IMG/VR virus record: IMGVR_UViG_3300022752_000374
Coordinates: 1-24,772 of that record
Origin: a virus
Reading direction: 5' to 3' (one strand)
Length of the DNA: 24,772 nt
How positions within the stretch are numbered: the first letter of the stretch is position 1; every line of letters starts with the position of its first letter. The position numbers were made by a program, and so were the translations under genes. Below the pieces are notes generated by a model, which ran no database searches, was not told where the DNA came from, and was given only the letters and a program-made list of their open reading frames with translations. Positions 12,994 through 19,397 of the stretch are shown piece after piece.

Positions 12994-13476
12994 ATGGGAT
13001 TTGATATTGCTAAACAATATGCTGCAGATGCACCGGCATTGGCCGGACGCGGTGCTTATGGCTTTGCGCCAATTGCTGGTTCTTCCAATCTGTTTAGTGC
13101 CACTACGCCAATTGCCGGTTCTTGGCAAGACGCTTTAAATAAAGTAATGAGTAGCCAAGATCCTTTTGGCGCTGCAGCTGCTTATGGCATTATGTCTAAT
13201 CTTGATCCACAACGCCAAAATGAATTACGCAAACAACAGCTAGCAGATGCTGCTGCTTTTTATAAAGAGCAGGGTGATCAACAAATGAAATATAACTTAA
13301 TTAATCGTGGTTTAACCGCATTGCAAACAGGCCTGGAACGCGGCCTGACCCCATATCAAGATCCCTATTCAATTGCCAATATGATTGCAAACGGTTACGC
13401 TGAAGGAGCAAGATCTAGTGCAGGCTTGGCGCAACTTGGGGCAGGCATTCCAACCCGGCAATACTATCGCGCCTGA
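12994..13476 (+). CDS. Hypothetical late protein, 160 aa
   Basis: Starts MGFDIAKQYAADAPALAGRG two bases after the previous stop. Ala/Gly/Tyr-rich, with a helical middle (RNELRKQQ-type Gln/Arg stretch, LADAAAFYKEQGDQQMKY). No membrane segment of full length. No family recognised. It ends the transcript unit before a 123-bp gap that carries a new TATAAT box. Confidence 0.7.
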   Translation: MGFDIAKQYAADAPALAGRGAYGFAPIAGSSNLFSATTPIAGSWQDALNKVMSSQDPFGAAAAYGIMSNLDPQRQNELRKQQLADAAAFYKEQGDQQMKYNLINRGLTALQTGLERGLTPYQDPYSIANMIANGYAEGARSSAGLAQLGAGIPTRQYYRA

Positions 13477-13562
13477 TAACATCTAATTTTTATTTAAATA
13501 CACATAGGCATAGCACTGCTTGCGCTAATTATTGCGTTCAAATTTAAACAATACAATTCAAG

Positions 13563-13568
13563 TATAAT
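13563..13568 (+). promoter_or_regulatory. Late TATAAT box in a 123-bp gap
   Basis: A perfect TATAAT in an AT-rich gap between 13476 and 13600, 31 bp before the next ATG. A TTCAAA upstream is spaced about 20 bp, longer than usual for a sigma70 promoter, so the -35 is doubtful. Confidence 0.45.
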
Positions 13569-13599
13569 AATTATAAAGTTCTAATAGCGGCAAAACAAT

Positions 13600-14055
13600 A
13601 TGCTTATTGGACCCGAGCTAGCTTTTGCGGGTATTAGTTCCGCAATTGGGGGCATTGCTTCTGGCTATGGCGCCAGTCGGCAGGCAAATGCGATGATTCA
13701 AGCTGCGGGCATTCAAGCCCAAGCGCAGCGTGATGCCGCATTCCAAAACCTTCTTGCTGGTCAGTATGCGTTAACAGGTGCTAAGCAGTTTGACAGATTA
13801 GAGCAACAAAAAGCTGCAGACTATCAACAGGCTTTTTTAGACCCACGTACTAGTCAACTTACTTCTGAAGATCGTCAACGTGGCATCACAGATATGCTTT
13901 CCCCTGGGGCACAAAAACTACGTTGGCAGCAAAATACAGATCAATTAAATCGTACACTTGCTGAACAACGTGCACGAACTGACGCAATGTTTGGCCCAGT
14001 TGCGGAACGTCCTTTTGCATATGGCAATATGCCCGGCTATGCAGCGGGTTCATAG
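13600..14055 (+). CDS. Internal virion protein candidate, 151 aa
   Basis: The N-terminus MLIGPELAFAGISSAIGGIA followed by SGYGASRQANAMIQAA has a Gly/Ala hydrophobic segment and then a Gln/Ala-rich helix. This layout, a short hydrophobic glycine zipper followed by a long Gln-rich helix, is seen in several short-tailed phage internal proteins. The C-terminal half is helical (QQNTDQLNRTLAEQRARTDA). Function is inferred from this resemblance and from the neighbours; no named family is claimed. Confidence 0.65.
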   Translation: MLIGPELAFAGISSAIGGIASGYGASRQANAMIQAAGIQAQAQRDAAFQNLLAGQYALTGAKQFDRLEQQKAADYQQAFLDPRTSQLTSEDRQRGITDMLSPGAQKLRWQQNTDQLNRTLAEQRARTDAMFGPVAERPFAYGNMPGYAAGS

Positions 14056-14058
14056 GTT

Positions 14059-14064
14059 TAAAAT
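14059..14064 (+). promoter_or_regulatory. Late TAAAAT box
   Basis: TAAAATTAAAG begins 31 bp before the ATG at 14090, just after the stop of the preceding gene. Confidence 0.35.
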
Positions 14065-14089
14065 TAAAGTAACTAATAGGTAACACAAC

Positions 14090-14989
14090 ATGGGTAGCGG
14101 TGGTGGCGGAACAACAATTAATGCTCCAGGACCCGATCCTTCTCAGGTTGCTTACAACAACTACATGTTGGAGCACCAAAAACGTCTTGATGCACAAGCA
14201 GAAGCCGCTGCCGCAGAAGAAAAAGCTAATTTAGCTGCCGTCAAATCCACTGGTACTGCTGGTTATAACACATATCGCCAAAACCTTTTAAATCAATTTA
14301 ACGCCGGTTTAATCAATGATCAACAAGCTGTACAACAACTTAAAGACTACGAAGATCGCTATAAGCTGGGAACGGGTTATACACAATCTGATATTAATAG
14401 TTTTGTTGAGCAGGCCACACAAGGGGCTGCGGGTAAATATGCAACGCTTGCGGGCCAAACCTATAAAGACATCTTGGGCCGTGAAGCAACACAGGCAGAG
14501 CTTGATAGTTTTGCAAACTTACAAAAAACTGGACAATACAAATTAACTGACCTTGTTAGTTCAATTAAAGCCGGCAGTGAATACCAGAACAAATTTAACG
14601 ACAATTATTTAAGCAATTATTACGACACAATGTATGGTAAACAGGAAACTACAACAGACGAAAAAGGACAAACCATTAAAACAGGCAAACGCACCTTTAC
14701 ATACAACACTGCTTTAGACCCCACTTTTACGGGTGATATTGCTAAAGCCACTGGCGTAACGGGCCCAGCTGCAGCAACATCAATCACTGGTACGCCCGCC
14801 GAAATTGAAGAGTATCAGCAAGCAATGCGTCAAAAACGTGATTTTATGTATAACGCTGGTCTGACCAATTTGCAAGGCCAGATTGATAAAGACACGCAAA
14901 AAATCAAGAATGAAGGCGCTGCAGATGTTGCTAAAATTAGTACGCAAGGACAGTTGTTGTCTAATTTAACCGCAGGGTTCTGGTCTTAA
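14090..14989 (+). CDS. Virion structural protein with DUF4214-like segment, 299 aa
   Basis: Starts MGSGGGGTTINAPGPDPSQV. An N-terminal Ala/Glu helical region is followed at about residues 124-168 by TYKDILGREATQAELDSF and KLTDLVSSIKAGSEYQNKF. This matches the DUF4214 pattern (Y.DILGR.A...EL..F ... L...I..S.EYQ), a repeat found on phage and bacterial surface or structural proteins. The C-terminal half has a short Thr/Lys-rich stretch and a final helix. It likely sits in the virion; the exact position is unknown. Confidence 0.75.
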   Translation: MGSGGGGTTINAPGPDPSQVAYNNYMLEHQKRLDAQAEAAAAEEKANLAAVKSTGTAGYNTYRQNLLNQFNAGLINDQQAVQQLKDYEDRYKLGTGYTQSDINSFVEQATQGAAGKYATLAGQTYKDILGREATQAELDSFANLQKTGQYKLTDLVSSIKAGSEYQNKFNDNYLSNYYDTMYGKQETTTDEKGQTIKTGKRTFTYNTALDPTFTGDIAKATGVTGPAAATSITGTPAEIEEYQQAMRQKRDFMYNAGLTNLQGQIDKDTQKIKNEGAADVAKISTQGQLLSNLTAGFWS

Positions 14990-15002
14990 AAACTAACCTT
15001 GC

Positions 15003-15008
15003 TATAAT
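15003..15008 (+). promoter_or_regulatory. Late TATAAT box
   Basis: TATAATTTAAAAAG begins 31 bp before the ATG at 15034, in a 44-bp gap. Extended form (GC before TATAAT). Confidence 0.45.
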
Positions 15009-15033
15009 TTAAAAAGTTCTTAAAAGAATTAAG

Positions 15034-15282
15034 ATGGCTACTTACGACAGTTACAAAGACGATCCTATTTATCAAGGATTGTCTGATGAAGATAAAGCTA
15101 TTTTTCAAAAGCAGCAGCTTCAACAAACGTATGGCGGGATGGGCGCTGCTTCCTTGGGCGACTTTAAAACTCTTTTAGGCCGTCTGGAAGCTTCTAAAAT
15201 CCGTCAACAGCAAGCCAAAGACATTTCGGCGCGTCCTAACATCTACGCACAAGGTCTTGCTCAAATGATGAGCAACTTCTAA
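15034..15282 (+). CDS. Hypothetical 82-aa late protein
   Basis: Starts MATYDSYKDDPIYQGLSDED. Helical, with Gln-rich middle (AIFQKQQLQQTYGGMGAASL) and the C-terminal tail NIYAQGLAQMMSNF. A near copy of that tail (GIYAQGPAQMMNKF) occurs at 16278-16322 without its own gene. No family recognised. Placed among small late genes before the terminase. Confidence 0.7.
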   Translation: MATYDSYKDDPIYQGLSDEDKAIFQKQQLQQTYGGMGAASLGDFKTLLGRLEASKIRQQQAKDISARPNIYAQGLAQMMSNF

Positions 15283-15297
15283 GATTAGGAAAATAAC

Positions 15298-15558
15298 GTG
15301 GCAACTACTTGGGGCTATAAAACTGATTCTGGTGATTGGCAAGAAGCTGATCCTTTCTCCGATAAAACCGGAGATTCAGCTGCTGATTTTCCATTAGAAA
15401 CGTATAAAAAAGCTGCGGGTGTTGCCTACGAATTTTCCAAGAAAAAATTAGAGGACACCCGTGCCCAACAAGAAGCTCTTGCAGCCCAACAGCAACAGTA
15501 CAAGCAACAAGACGAATCCAGGGATTATCAACAGGCACAACAAGCTTATAAGTATTGA
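15298..15558 (+). CDS. Hypothetical Gln-rich 86-aa late protein
   Basis: The GTG at 15298 is preceded by TTAGGAAAATAAC, an AGGA at suitable distance. Reads MATTWGYKTDSGDWQEADPF, then a helix (ETYKKAAGVAYEFSKKKLED) and a Gln-rich coiled end (QQEALAAQQQQYKQQDE). The TGA (15556-15558) overlaps the upstream limit of the next frame. No family recognised. Confidence 0.7.
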   Translation: MATTWGYKTDSGDWQEADPFSDKTGDSAADFPLETYKKAAGVAYEFSKKKLEDTRAQQEALAAQQQQYKQQDESRDYQQAQQAYKY

Positions 15559-15559
15559 G

Positions 15560-16045
15560 TTGTTTGATACCTGGGTCGATAATCTTGACTCAGCCACTCA
15601 AGAGTCTTTTTGTTCTTTTGCCGAAGATAATTACTCAGTAATAGAATGCTTCCTGTATGCCAAATTCCTTGGTTATACGGGAAGCATTTCTTCGTGTGAA
15701 GAATGGGTCAAGCAACATTACAAAAAACCTGATCATCGCAAAATTCTCCTGGATGAAATTGCAGAAATGCAGGAGGATATTCGAAAACTTAGGGAAGATA
15801 TTGAAAATTACGGTGTTAAACGTGATGCAGGCGTAGCGCGTATTGCCAGCATGCAAAAAGAATTGCGTGGCACTATTGCACAAGTAGAACAGTTTACTTC
15901 CGCCAAAGATCGCAAAGGTCTTTTAATGGCTGGAGCCGATCGCGCAATTCGTGAATTAATGTTTATTTTTAAAGATGACCCAATTGAAGCTCCGTTGCAA
16001 GAAGCATCAATGAGCGTATGGGCACGAATGCAGCTGGAAGAATGA
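15560..16045 (+). CDS. Helical/coiled-coil protein, small terminase candidate (161 aa)
   Basis: The start is uncertain. The frame is open from 15461, but the upstream part mirrors the Gln-rich gene, so the TTG at 15560-15562 (or ATT at 15554) just after its stop is preferred. The protein reads LFDTWVDNLDSATQESFCSF, then YTGSISSCEEWVKQHYKKP, a long coiled coil (LLDEIAEMQEDIRKLREDIE) and a C-terminal helical domain. An N-terminal helical DNA-binding-like part plus a coiled coil, located shortly before terL, fits a small terminase, but this is inference from layout only; no motif proves it. Confidence 0.6.
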   Translation: MFDTWVDNLDSATQESFCSFAEDNYSVIECFLYAKFLGYTGSISSCEEWVKQHYKKPDHRKILLDEIAEMQEDIRKLREDIENYGVKRDAGVARIASMQKELRGTIAQVEQFTSAKDRKGLLMAGADRAIRELMFIFKDDPIEAPLQEASMSVWARMQLEE

Positions 16046-16065
16046 AAATAAAACAATACTTCTTT

Positions 16066-16071
16066 TATAAT
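16066..16071 (+). promoter_or_regulatory. Late TATAAT box
   Basis: TATAATTAGGAAT begins 28 bp before the ATG at 16094. Member of the late-gene box set. Confidence 0.4.
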
Positions 16072-16093
16072 TAGGAATAACAGCATAAATATC

Positions 16094-16267
16094 ATGCCAG
16101 CTCCCGTTCCCCCTAAGGGCAAACCTGCCGCCGGTAAAGCCGTTCCCCCCAAAGGTAAACCAAATTCCACTGGTAAGTCAACTGCAGGTAAAGCGGTACC
16201 CCCCAAGGAAAGCCCTAAAGATAAGATGGCTCGTCTGCGGGAAATGCAAAACAAAAAAGGTAAATAA
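16094..16267 (+). CDS. Lys/Pro-rich repeat protein, 57 aa
   Basis: Reads MPAPVPPKGKPAAGKAVPPK, then GKPNSTGKSTAGKAVPPKES and a helical end (DKMARLREMQNKKGK). It holds tandem repeats of GKxxxGKAVPPK; the nucleotides repeat too. The composition resembles linker-histone-like tails (Lys/Pro/Ala), so nucleic-acid binding in packaged DNA or packaging is possible. It precedes the terminase block. No homology claim. The repeat makes it prone to slippage. Confidence 0.65.
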   Translation: MPAPVPPKGKPAAGKAVPPKGKPNSTGKSTAGKAVPPKESPKDKMARLREMQNKKGK

Positions 16268-16277
16268 ATTATGGCCC

Positions 16278-16322
16278 GGCATTTATGCACAAGGACCTGC
16301 TCAAATGATGAATAAATTTTAA
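16278..16322 (+). pseudogene. Orphan copy of the 3' end of the 15034-15282 gene
   Basis: In frame this 45-nt stretch reads GIYAQGPAQMMNKF and then TAA; the end of the gene at 15034-15282 reads NIYAQGLAQMMSNF and then TAA. The DNA similarity extends through the whole tail. There is no start codon or upstream coding part in this copy, so it looks like a duplicated remnant. Confidence 0.6.
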
Positions 16323-16334
16323 TAATTAATAACC

Positions 16335-16754
16335 ATGGGCGCTCAATCTAAATTTCCAACTTCCGGTACGCCAGGATCAGGTGGGTCTGGATTTTATCAA
16401 AATGCTTTAAATCAACAAAAGCAAGCCGTTGCTAATGTGCCAGCAACTCAAGTTGCACAAAATCGACCCAATACCCCACCCAATCGTCCTGTTTCTCCCC
16501 CTGGACAACAGCCATCTGCCCCTGGGGAGGATACACGTTATTTAGATGCATATAATACTTATATGCAACAACAAGCAGGTGGGTCGCAATATCCACCAGC
16601 CCAAGCATCTCCTTTTGGTCAATCCCAACCACCCGCTCCACAACCTCAACAACCAGCAATGGGGCGTCGCCCCGTAAGACCACAAGAACAACCACCAGCC
16701 TCTCCCAGAGGAATTACCATGAGGGCTGGATATGCTAACCGTCCTTTTGGCTGA
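16335..16754 (+). CDS. Pro/Gln-rich disordered late protein, 139 aa
   Basis: Starts MGAQSKFPTSGTPGSGGSGF. Mostly Pro, Gln and Gly (TPPNRPVSPPGQQPSAPGED, QSQPPAPQPQQPAMGRRPVR), ending RAGYANRPFG. Almost certainly intrinsically disordered. No domain recognised. Its TGA overlaps the next ATG (TGATG), so it is coupled to the 52-aa gene. A packaging accessory, linker or assembly role is possible; nothing decides it. Confidence 0.7.
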   Translation: MGAQSKFPTSGTPGSGGSGFYQNALNQQKQAVANVPATQVAQNRPNTPPNRPVSPPGQQPSAPGEDTRYLDAYNTYMQQQAGGSQYPPAQASPFGQSQPPAPQPQQPAMGRRPVRPQEQPPASPRGITMRAGYANRPFG

Positions 16755-16912
16755 TGTCTGATTCCAAAATGCCACCGGCACTTGTTGCACATTTCAAAAA
16801 GAAAGAAGCAACAAACGAAGATGGTACCGAAATGTCTGATAAAGATAAACGAAAAGCAGCTCTTGATAAAGCGCGTCAATATCAACAACAAAGACAAAAG
16901 AAAGAGAAATGA
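16754..16912 (+). CDS. Small basic protein, 52 aa
   Basis: The ATG shares a base with the preceding TGA. Reads MSDSKMPPALVAHFKKKEAT, then NEDGTEMSDKDKRKAALDKA and a Gln/Lys end. Strongly basic, helical C-terminus. The coupled overlap and sensible composition make this a real gene despite its length. It lies directly before the hairpin and terL. Family not recognised. Confidence 0.7.
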   Translation: MSDSKMPPALVAHFKKKEATNEDGTEMSDKDKRKAALDKARQYQQQRQKKEK

Positions 16913-16943
16913 GTTAGTATTCAGTAATACCTGGTACTAACTC
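16911..16943 (+). promoter_or_regulatory. Hairpin ending at the terL start codon
   Basis: GAGTTAGTA (16911-16919) and TACTAACTC (16935-16943) are exact inverted repeats; the ATG of terL begins at the next base. An inner alternative stem GTATT/AATAC is also possible. There is no Shine-Dalgarno in the gap, so the hairpin may control access to the terL start. Confidence 0.5.
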
Positions 16944-18470
16944 ATGCCTTCTTACGTTCATCTCGCATATCGGCGTAATGCACGTGCGGCGGCAAAAAGT
17001 CATCAAATCAAAGAGCCTAAAAATTACGAGCAGGCAAAACTTGCACGTGAAGACTTTGGTTATTTTTGTGATTATGTAGCCGATAAACCTCCGGCTGCCC
17101 ATCATAAAGAATGGCATCGTCACTTTGTTACGGGTGAAGACAGTAACTGTTTGATTAAAATTGCTGGTCCAAATGTTGATCTATTGGCTCCCCGTGGATC
17201 AGCAAAAAGTACAGTTCTTGGACTTTTAACTGCATGGGCAATCGGCATTCATACAGAAGCCAAACTTCCCTTGCAGATTCTCTATCTTTCTTATACCGTT
17301 GATATTGCACGTTCTAAATCTGCAACCATCAAACGAATCATTGAAAGTAAACGATATCAAGAAGTTTTCCCCAAGGTACGACTTCTCAAGAATGTAACAA
17401 GCAATGAGTATTGGTCAATTGATCATAAATTTGCTGGCATTGATGTAACAGGTGATGAACAGTTTACGCTTTGCGCCGCAGGCCTTAAAGGTTCAGTGAC
17501 TTCTAAGCGTTCACATTTAGTAATGATTGATGACGCTATTAAGTCTGCTGCTGATATTGGTAATCCTGACATTCGTAAGACAATGCAGGATAACTGGAAC
17601 GCAGTGATCGCACCAACTATGTTTGAAGGCGCTAGAGCCATTTGTCTTGGTACTCGTTTTAGGCACGATGACATTCATGCCACTACCTTTAACGAACAAA
17701 ATAACTGGACGCAAATTGTTTTGTCAGCAATTCAAAACAATCCCAAAACAGGTGAAGAGGAATCCTACTGGCCTGATATGTGGTCGCTAGAGTACCTAAA
17801 AGAAAAGAAACGGCAAGCTCCAATTGCTTTTTCTTTTCAATACATGAATCAAATTGTCAGGCAAAATGAACTCTCATTGGCGCCAGAACTTATTGTTAAG
17901 GCAGAAATTGCAACAGAGTTTGATGCCCTGGGCGTTGGTGTTGACTTGTCTGCAGGTGTTAAAGAGAAGAATGATTACACGGTGTTTGTATTGGGTGGTC
18001 GGATTGAGGATCGTATCCATATTATTGATTATCGACGTATTCGCGTCATGGGGAACTTGGAAAAACTAGATGCCCTTAAAGAATTACTTAATGATTGGTC
18101 TATTATCGGACAAGATGAAAATAAAAATTATTTCCCTACTTATTCAACATGTGATGTTTGGTCAGAAGCTGTCCAATACCAGGCTTCTCTCGAAGCTGAC
18201 TTTAAGCGGGTCTGCTTGAATGACGAAGGTCTCTACAATTTGATTTGGCATCCAGTCAAAGGATTCCGTGCAGATAAGCTCGCACGGTTCAGGGGAATTA
18301 TTGGTATGTTTGAAGATCGAAAAATTATCTTTAATCGTTTCCGGAATTTCACAAATCTCTTCGAGGAACTCACAAATTTCGGTGTAAGTGGCCATGATGA
18401 CTGTGTCGATGCTCTCGTTTGGTTAGTTACTGGATTAGCAAGGAAAGGCAATTTACATCTTGATTACTGA
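16944..18470 (+). CDS. terL: Terminase large subunit (packaging ATPase-nuclease)
   Basis: 508 aa, usual length for TerL. The N-terminal ATPase has a Walker A APRGSAKST (residues 82-90), Walker B LVMIDDA (192-198) and the coupling motif GTRF (236-239). The C-terminal RNase H-like nuclease has acidic residues in GVDLSAG (D334), NDYTVFV (D344), CDVW (D404) and GHDDCVDA (D485, D486, D489). It pumps DNA into the prohead through the portal and cuts the concatemer. Start codon directly follows a hairpin with no Shine-Dalgarno. The 3' end overlaps the next gene by 11 nt. Confidence 0.97.
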   Translation: MPSYVHLAYRRNARAAAKSHQIKEPKNYEQAKLAREDFGYFCDYVADKPPAAHHKEWHRHFVTGEDSNCLIKIAGPNVDLLAPRGSAKSTVLGLLTAWAIGIHTEAKLPLQILYLSYTVDIARSKSATIKRIIESKRYQEVFPKVRLLKNVTSNEYWSIDHKFAGIDVTGDEQFTLCAAGLKGSVTSKRSHLVMIDDAIKSAADIGNPDIRKTMQDNWNAVIAPTMFEGARAICLGTRFRHDDIHATTFNEQNNWTQIVLSAIQNNPKTGEEESYWPDMWSLEYLKEKKRQAPIAFSFQYMNQIVRQNELSLAPELIVKAEIATEFDALGVGVDLSAGVKEKNDYTVFVLGGRIEDRIHIIDYRRIRVMGNLEKLDALKELLNDWSIIGQDENKNYFPTYSTCDVWSEAVQYQASLEADFKRVCLNDEGLYNLIWHPVKGFRADKLARFRGIIGMFEDRKIIFNRFRNFTNLFEELTNFGVSGHDDCVDALVWLVTGLARKGNLHLDY

Positions 18471-18729
18471 TCGTAAAATAAAAGAAAATACATTTACTTA
18501 CGTGTCACCACTTTCTGCTAATTTTTGGGGTCGTCACCAAGATCGCTTGCATGCGTTATACGACCGCATTCTAGAGAATGAAAGGAAGGTAGACAACCTT
18601 CAAGAGCAGATTAATCGAATGCCCCTGGAATATGTATTAAAAGTTGACTTCCTTAGGGAATTACAACAAATGCATGACAACTTTAAACAGATTAACGCAA
18701 AACTTGATAAACTTATTGAAAAACTTTAA
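18460..18729 (+). CDS. Coiled-coil protein, 89 aa
   Basis: The TTG start at 18460 lies inside the end of terL. Reads LITDRKIKENTFTYVSPLSA, then a helix (DRLHALYDRILENERKVDNL) and a heptad-patterned coil (LRELQQMHDNFKQINAKLDK). Likely a two-helix oligomeric coiled coil. Small coiled-coil genes next to terL are frequent in phages without a settled role. The start is inferred from overlap; no ATG is available in a sensible place. Confidence 0.7.
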   Translation: MITDRKIKENTFTYVSPLSANFWGRHQDRLHALYDRILENERKVDNLQEQINRMPLEYVLKVDFLRELQQMHDNFKQINAKLDKLIEKL

Positions 18730-18734
18730 GCTTT

Positions 18735-18917
18735 ATGAGTTACGTTCTTGAGGTTCAAGAAGACGAAGACGGTAATCAATTTATTGTCCTTCCAGAAGAA
18801 GTGCTTGAAAATCTTGATTGGCATGAAGGCGATGTCCTTGATTGGAAAGTAAAAAGTGAAGGAATTATTCTCAGCAAATTGAACGATCCTGCTGGGTATG
18901 AGGTTTTAGAGGAGTAA
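18735..18917 (+). CDS. AbrB/MazE-like (SpoVT-type) small protein, 60 aa
   Basis: Reads MSYVLEVQEDEDGNQFIVLP, then EEVLENLDWHEGDVLDWKV and GIILSKL. This 'V.LPEEVLE.L.W.EGD.L.W....GI.L' layout is that of the swapped-hairpin AbrB domain found in antitoxins and regulators. There is no toxin gene next to it. It could be a regulator or a small structural protein; DNA binding is inferred from the fold only. ATG is five bases after the previous TAA. Confidence 0.7.
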   Translation: MSYVLEVQEDEDGNQFIVLPEEVLENLDWHEGDVLDWKVKSEGIILSKLNDPAGYEVLEE

Positions 18918-18942
18918 AATAAAAATAACGCGATATTGATTG

Positions 18943-19254
18943 ATGTATTACCAAGGCGAATCTAATGTCCCTGGCGCACCTGGTAATTTGGCGCAGGGCA
19001 TCCCCGTGGGACAAGATCCCCGATTCCCAATGCCGCAAGAAGTTTTTCATCAATATGTAGATGAACGTCGTACCCCAAAACTTCTTGCTCCATATGGCGG
19101 AAGTATGTTGGAAATGATTCGCCAAACCCAGGGTAGATCTCCTCAGGCGCAACTTGCACCTGGTGTTGCCCCGATGGGAAATGCTGGCTTCTTCTATGGT
19201 CCCCAGCTTGGACAAGGTGTTCCCCCTGGATATCAATCTAAAACGGTGTCATGA
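18943..19254 (+). CDS. Pro/Gly-rich late protein, 103 aa
   Basis: The ATG at 18943 (MYYQGESNVPGAPGNLAQGI) is preferred over an adjacent TTG. Rich in Gly, Pro and Gln, with QDPRFPMPQEVFHQYVDERR and FFYGPQLGQGVPPGYQSK. The end resembles the FYMGPQAGQGYF region of the capsid protein at about 23951 only in composition. No family. Its TGA overlaps the ATG of the next gene (ATGA), indicating coupling. Confidence 0.7.
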   Translation: MYYQGESNVPGAPGNLAQGIPVGQDPRFPMPQEVFHQYVDERRTPKLLAPYGGSMLEMIRQTQGRSPQAQLAPGVAPMGNAGFFYGPQLGQGVPPGYQSKTVS

Positions 19255-19397
19255 CCAAGAAAAAAAAGTTGATTAAAGAAGCGCTTAAAAAGCCTTGGCT
19301 TTATACGTTTGGTGAGTTAGCTTTTTTTCGGCTTTGGTTAAAACATAGAAAGGAACGCAAAGCTGCTAAGATTCAAAAAGAACAGGTTAAAGATTAA
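19251..19397 (+). CDS. Small basic protein, 48 aa, coupled to portal
   Basis: Reads MTKKKKLIKEALKKPWLYTF, then GELAFFRLWLKHRKERKAAK and IQKEQVKD. ATG overlaps the upstream TGA (ATGA) and its TAA overlaps the portal ATG (TAATG), which strongly supports it in spite of its length. Very basic, with a Trp/Phe-rich middle. Function unknown; it may bind DNA or the portal, by position only. Confidence 0.75.
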   Translation: MTKKKKLIKEALKKPWLYTFGELAFFRLWLKHRKERKAAKIQKEQVKD

